The translations under genes and the position numbers were made by a program. Source: Microbulbifer sp. HZ11 (GTDB lineage: Bacteria; Pseudomonadota; Gammaproteobacteria; Pseudomonadales; Cellvibrionaceae). From it: 64,000 bases of DNA. The stretch is taken from positions 310,001 through 374,000 of the forward strand of contig NZ_JELR01000001.1 in NCBI RefSeq assembly GCF_000708675.1, in the 5' to 3' direction. The notes below the pieces were generated by a model that searched no databases, was not told the DNA's origin, and was given only the letters and a program-made list of their open reading frames with translations. Position 1 is the stretch's first letter; every line of letters begins with the position of its first letter. Of the stretch, positions 47,712 to 56,106 are shown one piece after another.

Positions 47712-48356
47712 ATGAAACAGGTCGTATCGTGTCTTTTGGCACTGACTTTGTGTATTTCGGGCAATTTGGTCTGGGGCGACAGCGAATTCAATCGCTGGAA
47801 ACAGAAGCAGCGCGGCGCCTTTGAGGGATTTGTTACCGCCCGTGACCGTGAATTTGCGAAGTATTTGCGCACCAGCTGGCGTGAATTCCAGGCGCATAAG
47901 GCGCTGGTTCGCGAGCAAACGCCAAAGCCGAAATGCCAGCCTCGTGTCCCGCAATTAGAAGCATCGCAGGGAGCGATGGAGCCAGCTCCGACGAATAGCC
48001 CTTTCGGGCCCGACTCTTTAGAGCCATTGCAGGCTCCCCAGCCAAAACCTGCCGCACCGAACAAAAATCCTGTCACTCAACCCGGTACTTTTTCCGAGCA
48101 GAAATCGCCGCAACAGGAAAATTTAATTCGCGTTGGTCTCTATGGTAGCGCGCTGCGATTTCCTCCGGCGCCCAACCTGCGAAACGTGCGCCTGATGCAC
48201 GTTGTACAAAACGGATTCAAATATCAGACCAACGATGAGCAATTCGGCGGTGAGCGCTACCTGTTGCCCTCAGAATCTATTTACTACAACGCGATCGACT
48301 GCGAAGACCGATCTTTAGTTCGAAGGGGTACGCCCACTATGCTGGCGGTGAATTGA
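47712..48356 (+). CDS. Secreted protein with a possible truncated transglutaminase-like end
   Basis: 214 residues with a signal peptide (ending near NLVWG). The first mature part, FNRWKQKQRGAFEGFVTARD then EFAKYLRTSWREF, is a helical motif I associate with uncharacterised periplasmic proteins found near DUF4384 and kinase genes. A Pro-rich linker follows (residues 70-135). The end reads NAIDCEDRSLVRRG; DCEDRS resembles the start of a transglutaminase-like catalytic region, but the expected remainder is absent. It may be frameshifted or truncated. It is upstream of the kinase gene. Confidence 0.5.
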   Translation: MKQVVSCLLALTLCISGNLVWGDSEFNRWKQKQRGAFEGFVTARDREFAKYLRTSWREFQAHKALVREQTPKPKCQPRVPQLEASQGAMEPAPTNSPFGPDSLEPLQAPQPKPAAPNKNPVTQPGTFSEQKSPQQENLIRVGLYGSALRFPPAPNLRNVRLMHVVQNGFKYQTNDEQFGGERYLLPSESIYYNAIDCEDRSLVRRGTPTMLAVN

Positions 48357-48445
48357 CGATGCTTCACAGGTTGCCCGCCGCTCGACGCGCACCTTGCAGG
48401 GCAGCGGTTGCAGAAACGTAATTTAAAATATTGGAAAACGACACA

Positions 48446-50680
48446 ATGAATCAAAGCGCAGTTGCTGAACTTGTGGGGCTTGATGAAAGTGCCAGCGCAG
48501 ATCAGATACGGGAGGCGATCGCACAGAAAATCGTGCAATTGCAGCAGGCTCAAGCCAAGGCGCCGACGGATGTTTTGCGCAATAAGTATCAGCGGCAACT
48601 GGATCAATTGCAGCTTGCTCGTGGGCAATTAACCGCTCAGGACAGCGAGAGCGGGCATGTGAATGCCGCTCTTTCGCAGACCAAAATGGCGGACCTGCCG
48701 CAGTCGGGCACGCAGTTTGATGCGGCGAACAATGTGCAAATTCGGCTTCAATCCGGTCAGCTTCTTGCCAACCGCTACGAGATTCGTGAGCAGATAGGCT
48801 CGGGTGGCATGGGCGCGGTGTATCGTGCGTACGATACGACCCGGCAGGATGAGATCGCGCTCAAAGTGTTATTACCCGGATTGGTTCGCAATGAGCGGGC
48901 CCGCGAGCGCTTTCTGGATGAAGCGCGCATCTCGTCCAAGCTGAGCCATCCGAATATCGTCAATGTATTCGACGTCCAGCAGGATGGGGACCTCTTTTTC
49001 CTGACTATGGAGCTGTTGGAGGGGCAGGACCTACGACAGCTGATGGAGGTGCGGAGTCTCACTCGTCAGCCGTTCACCGAGGAGGAAGCCCGCGGGTTGG
49101 CGGTCACACTCGCGCAGGCACTCGTTCACGCGCACCAGTTTACTGTTCACCGGGATATCAAGCCTGAGAATATCTGGGTCACCGAAGACGGTGACTACAA
49201 GATTATGGACTTCGGTATTGCCCGCATTCAATCCGCGAGCCAGCGCACCCAGACCGGTGCGGCCATGGGGACTGCCTATTACATGGCACCGGAGCAGTTG
49301 AAGGGCAGTAACGCCATTGACGGGCGCGCCGATCAATATGCGCTGGGGGTGTTGTTGTATGAACTGCTCGCTGGTGAAGTCCCTGCGGGCCGATTCCGGC
49401 CGCTACGCGATCTTCGTAAAGATTTGAGCAAGCGTTTTACCGACGATATTGAAAAGGCACTGGATACACTGCCCGAAGGGCGCTTTGATGATATGGCCGC
49501 GTTTGCGCAGGCGTTGGAAAAAAGCAAAGGCCGGACCAGGTTGAACCTGCCCTGGAAAGGAATCGGTATCGCTGCCGGCCTACTGGTGGCGCTGTTGGGC
49601 GTCGGTGGTCTGGCTTCCAGTGGACATATCGGGTTAGACAGCCTGAAAAGCCTGCTGCCCATGAGCAAGGAAGAGATCGCCATACGCAAGGCCGGCCTCG
49701 CCCGTATTCAGGGGGAAATCAAGGTGCTGAAACAACGTCTGGATTCTTCCCGACGTGATCTCGACAGTGATCTGCGGGATGCAAAACGCAACGAGAGCCC
49801 GGAGTTGAGAGCATTGGAAAATTGGCAGCAGGCTACAGAGCAGGGCATTTTCTCAGGCCACCGCCTGACGGAGCTGGAAGGAGATTTGTCGATGGCTGAG
49901 ACGTTGTTGCGCGATGAGGCCTTTGATCAGGCGCAACCGGTCTTTGAGAAAGTGCGTTCCGGTTTTTCTGCCTTATTGGAGGATTTCGATGCGGCAGCCG
50001 GGCTCCTTATGGCACAAGCGGCCTTCGATGAAGCCCGAAACGATTGGGAGCGTGTACAGGATGAGTACAGTTTGAGTGCACCTGCTCAGGTATCCGCAGC
50101 ACTGGAGGCGAAGAATCAGGCAGTACTGGCCGAGCAACGGGGCGACTTTGCCGCCGCCCTGGGGGGCTGGAAATTGGGTGAGAAACAGTGGCGCGAGGCT
50201 CCAGAGGCCATGGGCGACGAGATCGCTCGTATTGATGCGGAAAGAAAGGCAGCCGTAGTGGCCGCCAAGCGCAAACGGGATGCGGAAGCGGCGGAGAAAA
50301 AGCGCCGGGCAGAGCTTGCCGCGGCAGAACAGCGGCGCCGCGAGGCAGAAAAAATGGCGGAGCAAAAGCGCCTCGAAGCGCTGGCACGTAAAGAAGAGCA
50401 GGCAAAAATGGATAAGCTGCAACCCCTTGTTCGAATCGCGCCTCGCTATCCGATACAGGCAGCGCGGGATGGCATTGAAGGGTTTGTGATCGTCGCGTTT
50501 GATATTAATGAGGTGGGTGCGGTTGAAAACGTCCAGGTCGTGGATTCGCGCCCCTTACGTGTGTTTGACCGTGAAGCAAAAAGAGCGGTATCCAAATGGA
50601 AATATAAGCCACTGATTGAAGATGGTGTTCCAGTGCGCACGCGCGGAGTGATGACACAATTGGACTTCACTTTGCAGTAA
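48446..50680 (+). CDS. Transmembrane Ser/Thr protein kinase fused to a TonB C-terminal domain
   Basis: 744 residues. An N-terminal ~65-residue helical segment resembles a J-like or binding module. The PknB-type kinase domain has the Gly loop IGSGGMGAVYRA (117-128), K140 in IALKVL, HRDIKPEN (235-242, D237), DFG (255-257) and MAPEQLKG. A TM helix spans ~372-391. A periplasmic coiled coil rich in Ala/Glu/Arg (about 400-655) leads to a TonB C-terminal domain (RIAPRYPIQAARDGIEGFVI ... RGVMTQLDF). The kinase thus faces the cytoplasm with a TonB-like tip in the periplasm. ATG 48446 is chosen; TTG 48431 is in frame. Hsp70 and PP2C genes follow in the same direction. Confidence 0.85.
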   Translation: MNQSAVAELVGLDESASADQIREAIAQKIVQLQQAQAKAPTDVLRNKYQRQLDQLQLARGQLTAQDSESGHVNAALSQTKMADLPQSGTQFDAANNVQIRLQSGQLLANRYEIREQIGSGGMGAVYRAYDTTRQDEIALKVLLPGLVRNERARERFLDEARISSKLSHPNIVNVFDVQQDGDLFFLTMELLEGQDLRQLMEVRSLTRQPFTEEEARGLAVTLAQALVHAHQFTVHRDIKPENIWVTEDGDYKIMDFGIARIQSASQRTQTGAAMGTAYYMAPEQLKGSNAIDGRADQYALGVLLYELLAGEVPAGRFRPLRDLRKDLSKRFTDDIEKALDTLPEGRFDDMAAFAQALEKSKGRTRLNLPWKGIGIAAGLLVALLGVGGLASSGHIGLDSLKSLLPMSKEEIAIRKAGLARIQGEIKVLKQRLDSSRRDLDSDLRDAKRNESPELRALENWQQATEQGIFSGHRLTELEGDLSMAETLLRDEAFDQAQPVFEKVRSGFSALLEDFDAAAGLLMAQAAFDEARNDWERVQDEYSLSAPAQVSAALEAKNQAVLAEQRGDFAAALGGWKLGEKQWREAPEAMGDEIARIDAERKAAVVAAKRKRDAEAAEKKRRAELAAAEQRRREAEKMAEQKRLEALARKEEQAKMDKLQPLVRIAPRYPIQAARDGIEGFVIVAFDINEVGAVENVQVVDSRPLRVFDREAKRAVSKWKYKPLIEDGVPVRTRGVMTQLDFTLQ

Positions 50681-50763
50681 TTAGCTGAATTTTTATACGA
50701 ATAACATGCGCTGTGAGTGTATGGAAATAGCCGCAAAGCGGAAAGACTTTTTGGAGAAATACA

Positions 50764-52275
50764 TTGTTGCATTTGGGGATAGACCTCGGAACCACATTCA
50801 CGGTAGCGGCCTTCGTCAACGACCGTGGCCAGCCGACCCTGTTTCCTGATTTTCACGATGCCAATGAATTCCGCACACCCAGTGTGGTGCATCTTGGGGA
50901 GGAGGGGTGTCTGGTAGGCACGCCGGTGGAAGAAATTCTGGAAGATGAACCGGGATTACCTCACGCGCGGTTTTTCAAACTGGATATGGAGGCGAATCGG
51001 CCAGTATTTACTGATAGCGATAAACGGGAGTGGTATCCACAGGCACTCTCGGCGCTTGTGTTGAAGAAAGTCCTCAAGGATGTCGATGCGTTTGCTCATG
51101 AAGATATCGGTGGTGTACTGATTGCCGTGCCTGCCAATTTCAACGATGCACAGCGTCGGGCGACCAAGCTCGCAGCGCAGATGGCAGGCATTTCCCAAGT
51201 AAAGTTGATTGAAGAGCCTGTGGCGGCGGCCACTTTTTACGGAGTGCATCAGGTCGGCGGAGAGCAGACCCTGTTCGTGTACGATCTGGGTGGTGGCACT
51301 TTTGATGCCACGGTATTGCAGTCTTCCGAGGACGGGCTTTACGCGCTGTCGACTCAGGGTAGCAATCGTCTTGGTGGAAAGCACATTGACGAGCGCATCG
51401 TACGGTTTATTGTCGAAGAGTTTGAGCGTCAGCACGGGTTCAAACCGGACGATCCCGCGTCGCTGCAAACCCTACGCCGTTTTGCCAATGAGGCAAAACA
51501 CACCCTGGCCAAACCGGGTAAAGGCCGTGTCAACAAAACACTGGTTCTCGGAGGTCGTACGCTGGAATTTATTCTTACCAAAGATCGCTTCAACCAGCTC
51601 ATCGACGATTTTGTTGATGACACTCTGGCGGTGTGTAACAGGGCGTTACAGGCTTCGGGTATGGATTGGAGCTTTATCGATACCGTGCTTCTTACCGGCG
51701 GATCATCACTGCTACCTCTAGTGTTGGATAAGGTCGCGCGAGCGAGTGGCAAGGCACGCGACCAGCTGGTGTGCAAGCAACCCCATCAGGCGGTCGCCTA
51801 CGGCACAGCCATTCTGGCCCAGCAGACCTTCGGCCATTCAAGCGGAAAAGCGCTACAGTCCATCTGCTCCTATGATCTGGGAATTCGGACGCTCGGGCGT
51901 GATGGCGAGCCGATGGTAAAAGTATTGATCGAACAGAACTCTGCGGTTCCCGCCAGTGCAGTCACCACCTTTTATACCAGCCGTGACGACCAGACCCGCA
52001 TGATCATCGAGGCGGTGCAGAAACGCGGTGAGGGTGAGTCCGCGGAAGAAAAGAGTCTGGGGTACTTTGCGTTTGGCCCTATCGAAAATCCGCGCAAGAA
52101 ATACCCGGTGGAAATTGAGATGTGCTATGACCTGGAGGGGATAGTGACCATCACTGCGCGGGATCCGGAAACCGGACGGGAAATTCGCCAGGTCATGGAC
52201 GAAGAATCCGAAGCGTTGGATCGCGCGCTGTTTGAACAGCAGGGTTGGCTGCAAAAGCTGGATGTCAATAGTTAA
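50764..52275 (+). CDS. Hsp70-family chaperone (HscC/DnaK-like, short)
   Basis: 503 residues, shorter than DnaK (~640), lacking most of the helical lid. The ATPase domain has GIDLGTTFTVAAF at its start, VYDLGGGTFDATVL, and LLTGGSSLLPLV. The substrate-binding region has DLGIRTLGRDGEPMVKVLIE. TTG 50764 is the start, with GGAGAAATAC upstream. It sits between the kinase and the phosphatase, and probably acts within that module. Confidence 0.87.
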   Translation: MLHLGIDLGTTFTVAAFVNDRGQPTLFPDFHDANEFRTPSVVHLGEEGCLVGTPVEEILEDEPGLPHARFFKLDMEANRPVFTDSDKREWYPQALSALVLKKVLKDVDAFAHEDIGGVLIAVPANFNDAQRRATKLAAQMAGISQVKLIEEPVAAATFYGVHQVGGEQTLFVYDLGGGTFDATVLQSSEDGLYALSTQGSNRLGGKHIDERIVRFIVEEFERQHGFKPDDPASLQTLRRFANEAKHTLAKPGKGRVNKTLVLGGRTLEFILTKDRFNQLIDDFVDDTLAVCNRALQASGMDWSFIDTVLLTGGSSLLPLVLDKVARASGKARDQLVCKQPHQAVAYGTAILAQQTFGHSSGKALQSICSYDLGIRTLGRDGEPMVKVLIEQNSAVPASAVTTFYTSRDDQTRMIIEAVQKRGEGESAEEKSLGYFAFGPIENPRKKYPVEIEMCYDLEGIVTITARDPETGREIRQVMDEESEALDRALFEQQGWLQKLDVNS

Positions 52276-52278
52276 AGC

Positions 52279-53049
52279 GTGGAAACCAGGTTGATGCAGG
52301 GGCGAATTGAGAGCATTGCCGTATCCCGGGTAGGGCACGTACGTGAGCACAATGAAGATGCGGTGTTCAATGACGATGAGCGCGGTTTGTGGCTCGTTGC
52401 GGATGGCATGGGTGGACACGCCGCGGGTGAAGTGGCGAGCCAGTTAGCGGTGGATACGGTGGTGCAGGACATGATCGCGGGGGATGACCTGCGCCAGGCG
52501 GTGCAGCGTGCCCACGTGGCAATTAAAGCCGCTGCTCGCGATAACCCCGATCAGTCGGGTATGGGTACCACGCTCGTTGCGGTACAGCGATGCCGGCGTG
52601 GATTCCGGCTGATTTGGAGTGGCGATAGCCGTGTTTACGCCTGGGATGAGAAGGGGCGACTGCGACAATTGACCCGGGATCATTCCTTCGTGGAAGATCT
52701 GATTGAGCGTGGGGTTCTGAGTGAAGAGGAGGCCCAGAATCACCCGAAAAAAAATCTGATCAATCAGGCCCTGGGCCTGGTGGAGCTACCGCATCTGAAT
52801 CCGGGCGAATCCTACTATCGACCGGGCTCCAGGGGTGGGCTAATGCTTTGTTCAGACGGTGTGAGCGATATGCTCAGCCCCGGTGAGCTGAGCGATATAT
52901 TGACGTCGGGTGGCGATCTACAAGAAACCGCAGCAGCGCTCACGCGTGCGATCGAAGGCACCAGTGCAACAGATAATTTCAGTTTTGTTCTGTTAGCACA
53001 CCCCACACCTGGCTTGAAAGGTCTGTTTCAGCAATGGCTAGGGCGCTAG
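52279..53049 (+). CDS. PP2C-type Ser/Thr phosphatase
   Basis: 256 residues with the PP2C/PPM metal-binding motifs: HVREHNEDAV, LVADGMGGHAAGEVAS, IWSGDSRVYAWD, LMLCSDGVSDML, and TDNFSFVLLAH. It probably reverses the kinase upstream. Starts are GTG 52279 or ATG 52294. It begins four bases after the Hsp70 stop, so the two are translationally linked. Confidence 0.9.
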   Translation: METRLMQGRIESIAVSRVGHVREHNEDAVFNDDERGLWLVADGMGGHAAGEVASQLAVDTVVQDMIAGDDLRQAVQRAHVAIKAAARDNPDQSGMGTTLVAVQRCRRGFRLIWSGDSRVYAWDEKGRLRQLTRDHSFVEDLIERGVLSEEEAQNHPKKNLINQALGLVELPHLNPGESYYRPGSRGGLMLCSDGVSDMLSPGELSDILTSGGDLQETAAALTRAIEGTSATDNFSFVLLAHPTPGLKGLFQQWLGR

Positions 53050-53101
53050 CTCCAGCCTGCGAATTATTAATTTAGGTGCTTTTTTCATGGTGCAGACCCT
53101 T

Positions 53102-54955
53102 TCAGTATTTCAGTAAAACCGGGTACTTCAGATATTCTTGGTCGTAGTAAGGGCTGCGCTGATAGAAAAAAGAAAGCCTGGCGGAGGGACTCTCGGCGAA
53201 GGTTTTGTCCTGTAGCCGCTTCTCAAAGGCGCTTCTCAGATCGGCATCCTGCGCCAGCATTTTTTCTGCCAAGGGGATGAGTGCGTAGGGTTCCGCGTAC
53301 TCGGTACGCTGGAAAATCTGGTTGAAGAATCCCCATTGGAAAAAGGAGTCAGGGCCGCGAGGGTCCAGGAGCGCAGTGGCAAGCTTTCCCAATGGCTGGT
53401 TGGTGGATACCTCAAGGTAATCATCAACCGGCCGTTGAATGCGTTCTCGCGAGAACTTTGCATCGACACGGAAGTGGCCTTCAAACGGCGCCTTGCCAAA
53501 CTCGTGGGCTTCAACAGTGAACTGGGTAAGCGGGAGTGGTCCGCCCTTAGCATTGGACATTTCGATGCCGTGCGCTTTCAGGCGCTCGACGACGAGCTTT
53601 TCATGGCGGGGGATGTAAAAGGCTTCCGGTACGCGCACCTCTACGGCTTTAACGTCGTCTCTGAATACCGGTAACCCCCGATAATCTCTGGCTTTGCCGA
53701 GCCAGACCACATTTTCTTTGCCGCTGATGGGGTTCTGTTTTTTCTCGTAGGCCATGCCTTTGAAGGGCTTTTCAGCATAGACGCTGAGGTCTGGTGTCTT
53801 GTTGGCGCTCCAGGCAAGCACCTGGGTCTGTGGGCGCTGCTGCTGATCTTCCGTGATGGCAGCGCGCAGTGCATTGCCGTGCTCCGCGAGTGAGGCTAGG
53901 CTCGCCTTGATCAGTTCATAGGTGCCCAGCACACGCTGGCGATACGGCTTCAGTGAGTGGTTTTCCACCAGAACCGTGGGCGTGTGGCGCAGATCGCCGA
54001 GTCCGTTGGAGTAGCGGGGACTGGCGGTCCAGTGGCTGATGCCATCGGAGAATTCGTTGCTGTTGACGCCGAATACCAGCGGGCCGGGAATATGTCCGGC
54101 TTTTGCCAAGGCCGTGTCCACGTCTTGCTGGAAGGTCTGCTCAAGCCAGCGCGCGATCTTTGGTGAATCACTGGCGAAGGAGCCGTTGTAGCCGTAGGTG
54201 ATGTCGTACTGGTAGTCCTCACCATCGGTGACGTGGATGTCCAGGTAGAGTTCTGGCTTGTACTGGTTGATCACGTCCATCACCGCGCGCAGTTCTGGTG
54301 TGTCCAGTTTGGCGTAGTCGCGGTTCAGGTTGAGGTTGTTGCGGTTGGTGCGCCAGCCCGCGTTGTGTGGCCCGCGCTGGTTCATCCGGGTGTGCGGGCC
54401 GGCGCGCTCGTGTCCGTCGACATTCAGAATCGGGATGATCAGCAGGTTGACTTTGCTGATGAGCGCCTTCAATTCCTTGTCACCGCCGATATAGTCGCGC
54501 AGCAGCATAAAGCTCGCGTCTTTGCCGTCAATCTCGCCGGAGTGGATACCCGCCTGGGCCAGCAGGGTAGGCTTGCCGTTGGCTATCGCGTCGCTGCCAC
54601 CTTCCGTCACGGTAATCAGCTGGATTTTGCGGCCGCTGTTGGCGGCACCGATATCGCTTACCTGAATATCGTCACTGGCCGCAGCCAACCGATTGGCAAA
54701 GACTCGGGTTGCTTCGTAATCGGGCGTGGTTTTGAAGTCGCTGGCTTCCGCCGGGGTCACCCAGTCGCCTGTCTGCTGGACGAGTTTTTCCGATGTACCC
54801 TTCCAGGGAAGCAGTTTTGGGAGTGGGGCGGTCAGCTCATTGGATGCCATAGCAGAAGCGCTGCTGGCCAGGGCCAACCCCGCAATAAACCGGCACAGGT
54901 GTGAGCATGCGCGGCGGCGGAAGGCGGGCGTGCGATGAATGGACATCAGGGACAT
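53102..54955 (-). CDS. M14-family zinc carboxypeptidase, secreted
   Basis: 617 residues with a signal peptide (cleavage near ASA). The HxxE zinc motif is HSGEID near residue 138; substrate residues are in MNQRGPHNAGWRTNRNNLNL, and a zinc His lies in LYLDIHVTDGED. The C-terminal third is a non-catalytic extension found in related bacterial M14 proteins. It would degrade peptides in the periplasm or outside the cell. Confidence 0.85.
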   Translation of the reverse strand: MSLMSIHRTPAFRRRACSHLCRFIAGLALASSASAMASNELTAPLPKLLPWKGTSEKLVQQTGDWVTPAEASDFKTTPDYEATRVFANRLAAASDDIQVSDIGAANSGRKIQLITVTEGGSDAIANGKPTLLAQAGIHSGEIDGKDASFMLLRDYIGGDKELKALISKVNLLIIPILNVDGHERAGPHTRMNQRGPHNAGWRTNRNNLNLNRDYAKLDTPELRAVMDVINQYKPELYLDIHVTDGEDYQYDITYGYNGSFASDSPKIARWLEQTFQQDVDTALAKAGHIPGPLVFGVNSNEFSDGISHWTASPRYSNGLGDLRHTPTVLVENHSLKPYRQRVLGTYELIKASLASLAEHGNALRAAITEDQQQRPQTQVLAWSANKTPDLSVYAEKPFKGMAYEKKQNPISGKENVVWLGKARDYRGLPVFRDDVKAVEVRVPEAFYIPRHEKLVVERLKAHGIEMSNAKGGPLPLTQFTVEAHEFGKAPFEGHFRVDAKFSRERIQRPVDDYLEVSTNQPLGKLATALLDPRGPDSFFQWGFFNQIFQRTEYAEPYALIPLAEKMLAQDADLRSAFEKRLQDKTFAESPSARLSFFYQRSPYYDQEYLKYPVLLKY

Positions 54956-55006
54956 TCGGGGGGCTCCACGGTGTAGGTAGGATCTATCTTTATTAACGGG
55001 CCGCCC

Positions 55007-55732
55007 TCAGGGCAGCTGCCAGCCAAATCGCTCAATCAATGTCATAAGACAGCCTCTGGGTGGTGCCACAATCTCGAGGCGTTCACCGGATTCAGGGTGC
55101 TGTATGGACAGCCGATAGGCATGCAGCAAGAGTCTTGCACATTGCAGCTCTTCTGCGAAGAAGCGGTTGTGGGTGGATTTTCCGTATTTCGGGCAGCCGA
55201 TCAGCGGGTGCGATAGGTGCTTGAAGTGACGACGAATCTGGTGGCGGCGGCCGGTCTTCAGTTCGACTTCCACCAGGGAATAACGGCTGCTGGGGTAGCG
55301 GTCGACGGAGTAGGGGAGCTCCACAGTGCCGAGACGCCGGAAATGGGTAATCGCATCCTGGCGGGGTAGATCGCTTTTTGGCCGTTTGCGCTGGTGCTTG
55401 AAGTCCGCCACCGGCGGCAGTGGGTGGTCGATGACACCGCTTTCCGGGCAATAGCCGCGACAGATGGCGAGGTACTGTTTGATCGAGGAGTCACTGTCCA
55501 GCTGCCCCTGCAGTTTGGCGGCTGCCTCTCCGCTTTTGCCAAACACGATCACACCGGAGGTTGGTTTGTCCAGCCGGTGCACCGGGTACAGGTGCACACC
55601 GACCAGATCCCGCAGGTACTGTAGCAGGATGCGGTCTTCATGCTTGTCGATATCCGAGCGGTGCACCAGCCAGCCCTCCGGTTTGTAGGCGGCGATCAGG
55701 TGGTCGTCTTCGAAGAGTAACTCTGGTGTCAT
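55007..55732 (-). CDS. truC: tRNA pseudouridine synthase TruC-like
   Basis: 241 residues of the RluA/TruC family, which modifies U65 of tRNA in E. coli. YPVHRLDKPTSGVIVF carries the catalytic Asp (HRLD). LVEVELKTGRRHQIRRHFKH and HPLIGCPKYG are the family's C-terminal motifs. The start MTPELLFEDDHL at 55732 is typical; the open frame reaches back to 55873 without reason. Confidence 0.87.
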   Translation of the reverse strand: MTPELLFEDDHLIAAYKPEGWLVHRSDIDKHEDRILLQYLRDLVGVHLYPVHRLDKPTSGVIVFGKSGEAAAKLQGQLDSDSSIKQYLAICRGYCPESGVIDHPLPPVADFKHQRKRPKSDLPRQDAITHFRRLGTVELPYSVDRYPSSRYSLVEVELKTGRRHQIRRHFKHLSHPLIGCPKYGKSTHNRFFAEELQCARLLLHAYRLSIQHPESGERLEIVAPPRGCLMTLIERFGWQLP

Positions 55733-55911
55733 TTGCGAGGCGCTGCTCGGCTGGAAACGGAATGGAATTATAAAGTGTGTCTTAGCGGGAAACACGCAGA
55801 GAACCGAACAGGATCGAGAAAATTTCCGGAAAAGTATTGACACTGGGGCTGAAGCCAATATGCTTGCGCGCAATCTTTATTGCTTGATTTAAGCACATAC
55901 CAACAGGAGAC

Positions 55912-56013
55912 ATGAAATGCAGTTACGGAGTAAACCCAGTAGTTCAAATTGAACGGCCTTTCATGTGCTCGCGCTTGAAAGGTGATACCGCCTTTCAAGC
56001 CAGACCTCTTTGA
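55912..56013 (+). CDS. Candidate 33-residue ORF with attenuator-like structure, upstream of rtcB
   Basis: ATG 55912 follows AACAGGAGAC, a good ribosome site, and the frame ends at TGA 56011 (MKCSYGVNPVVQIERPF, then LKGDTAFQARPL). An alternative 11-residue frame begins at ATG 55917. The RNA contains CCTTTCA (55957), TGAAAGG (55976) and CCTTTCA (55991), which can form two mutually exclusive hairpins. A terminator follows directly. It may be a leader peptide or a small protein; no known family was recognised. Confidence 0.45.
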   Translation: MKCSYGVNPVVQIERPFMCSRLKGDTAFQARPL

Positions 56014-56046
56014 AGCCCTGGCAGTTGCCGGGGCTTTTTTATTTTT
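56014..56046 (+). terminator. Rho-independent terminator before rtcB
   Basis: AGCCCTGGCA pairs with TGCCGGGGCT (one G-U) and is followed by TTTTTTATTTTT. It lies just after the short ORF stop and 61 bases before rtcB. Confidence 0.85.
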
Positions 56047-56106
56047 ACGTCCAGCGAATTCTGAAAGGCATCTGAATACATACGTGGAGAAATCCAGGGA
56101 CAAGTT

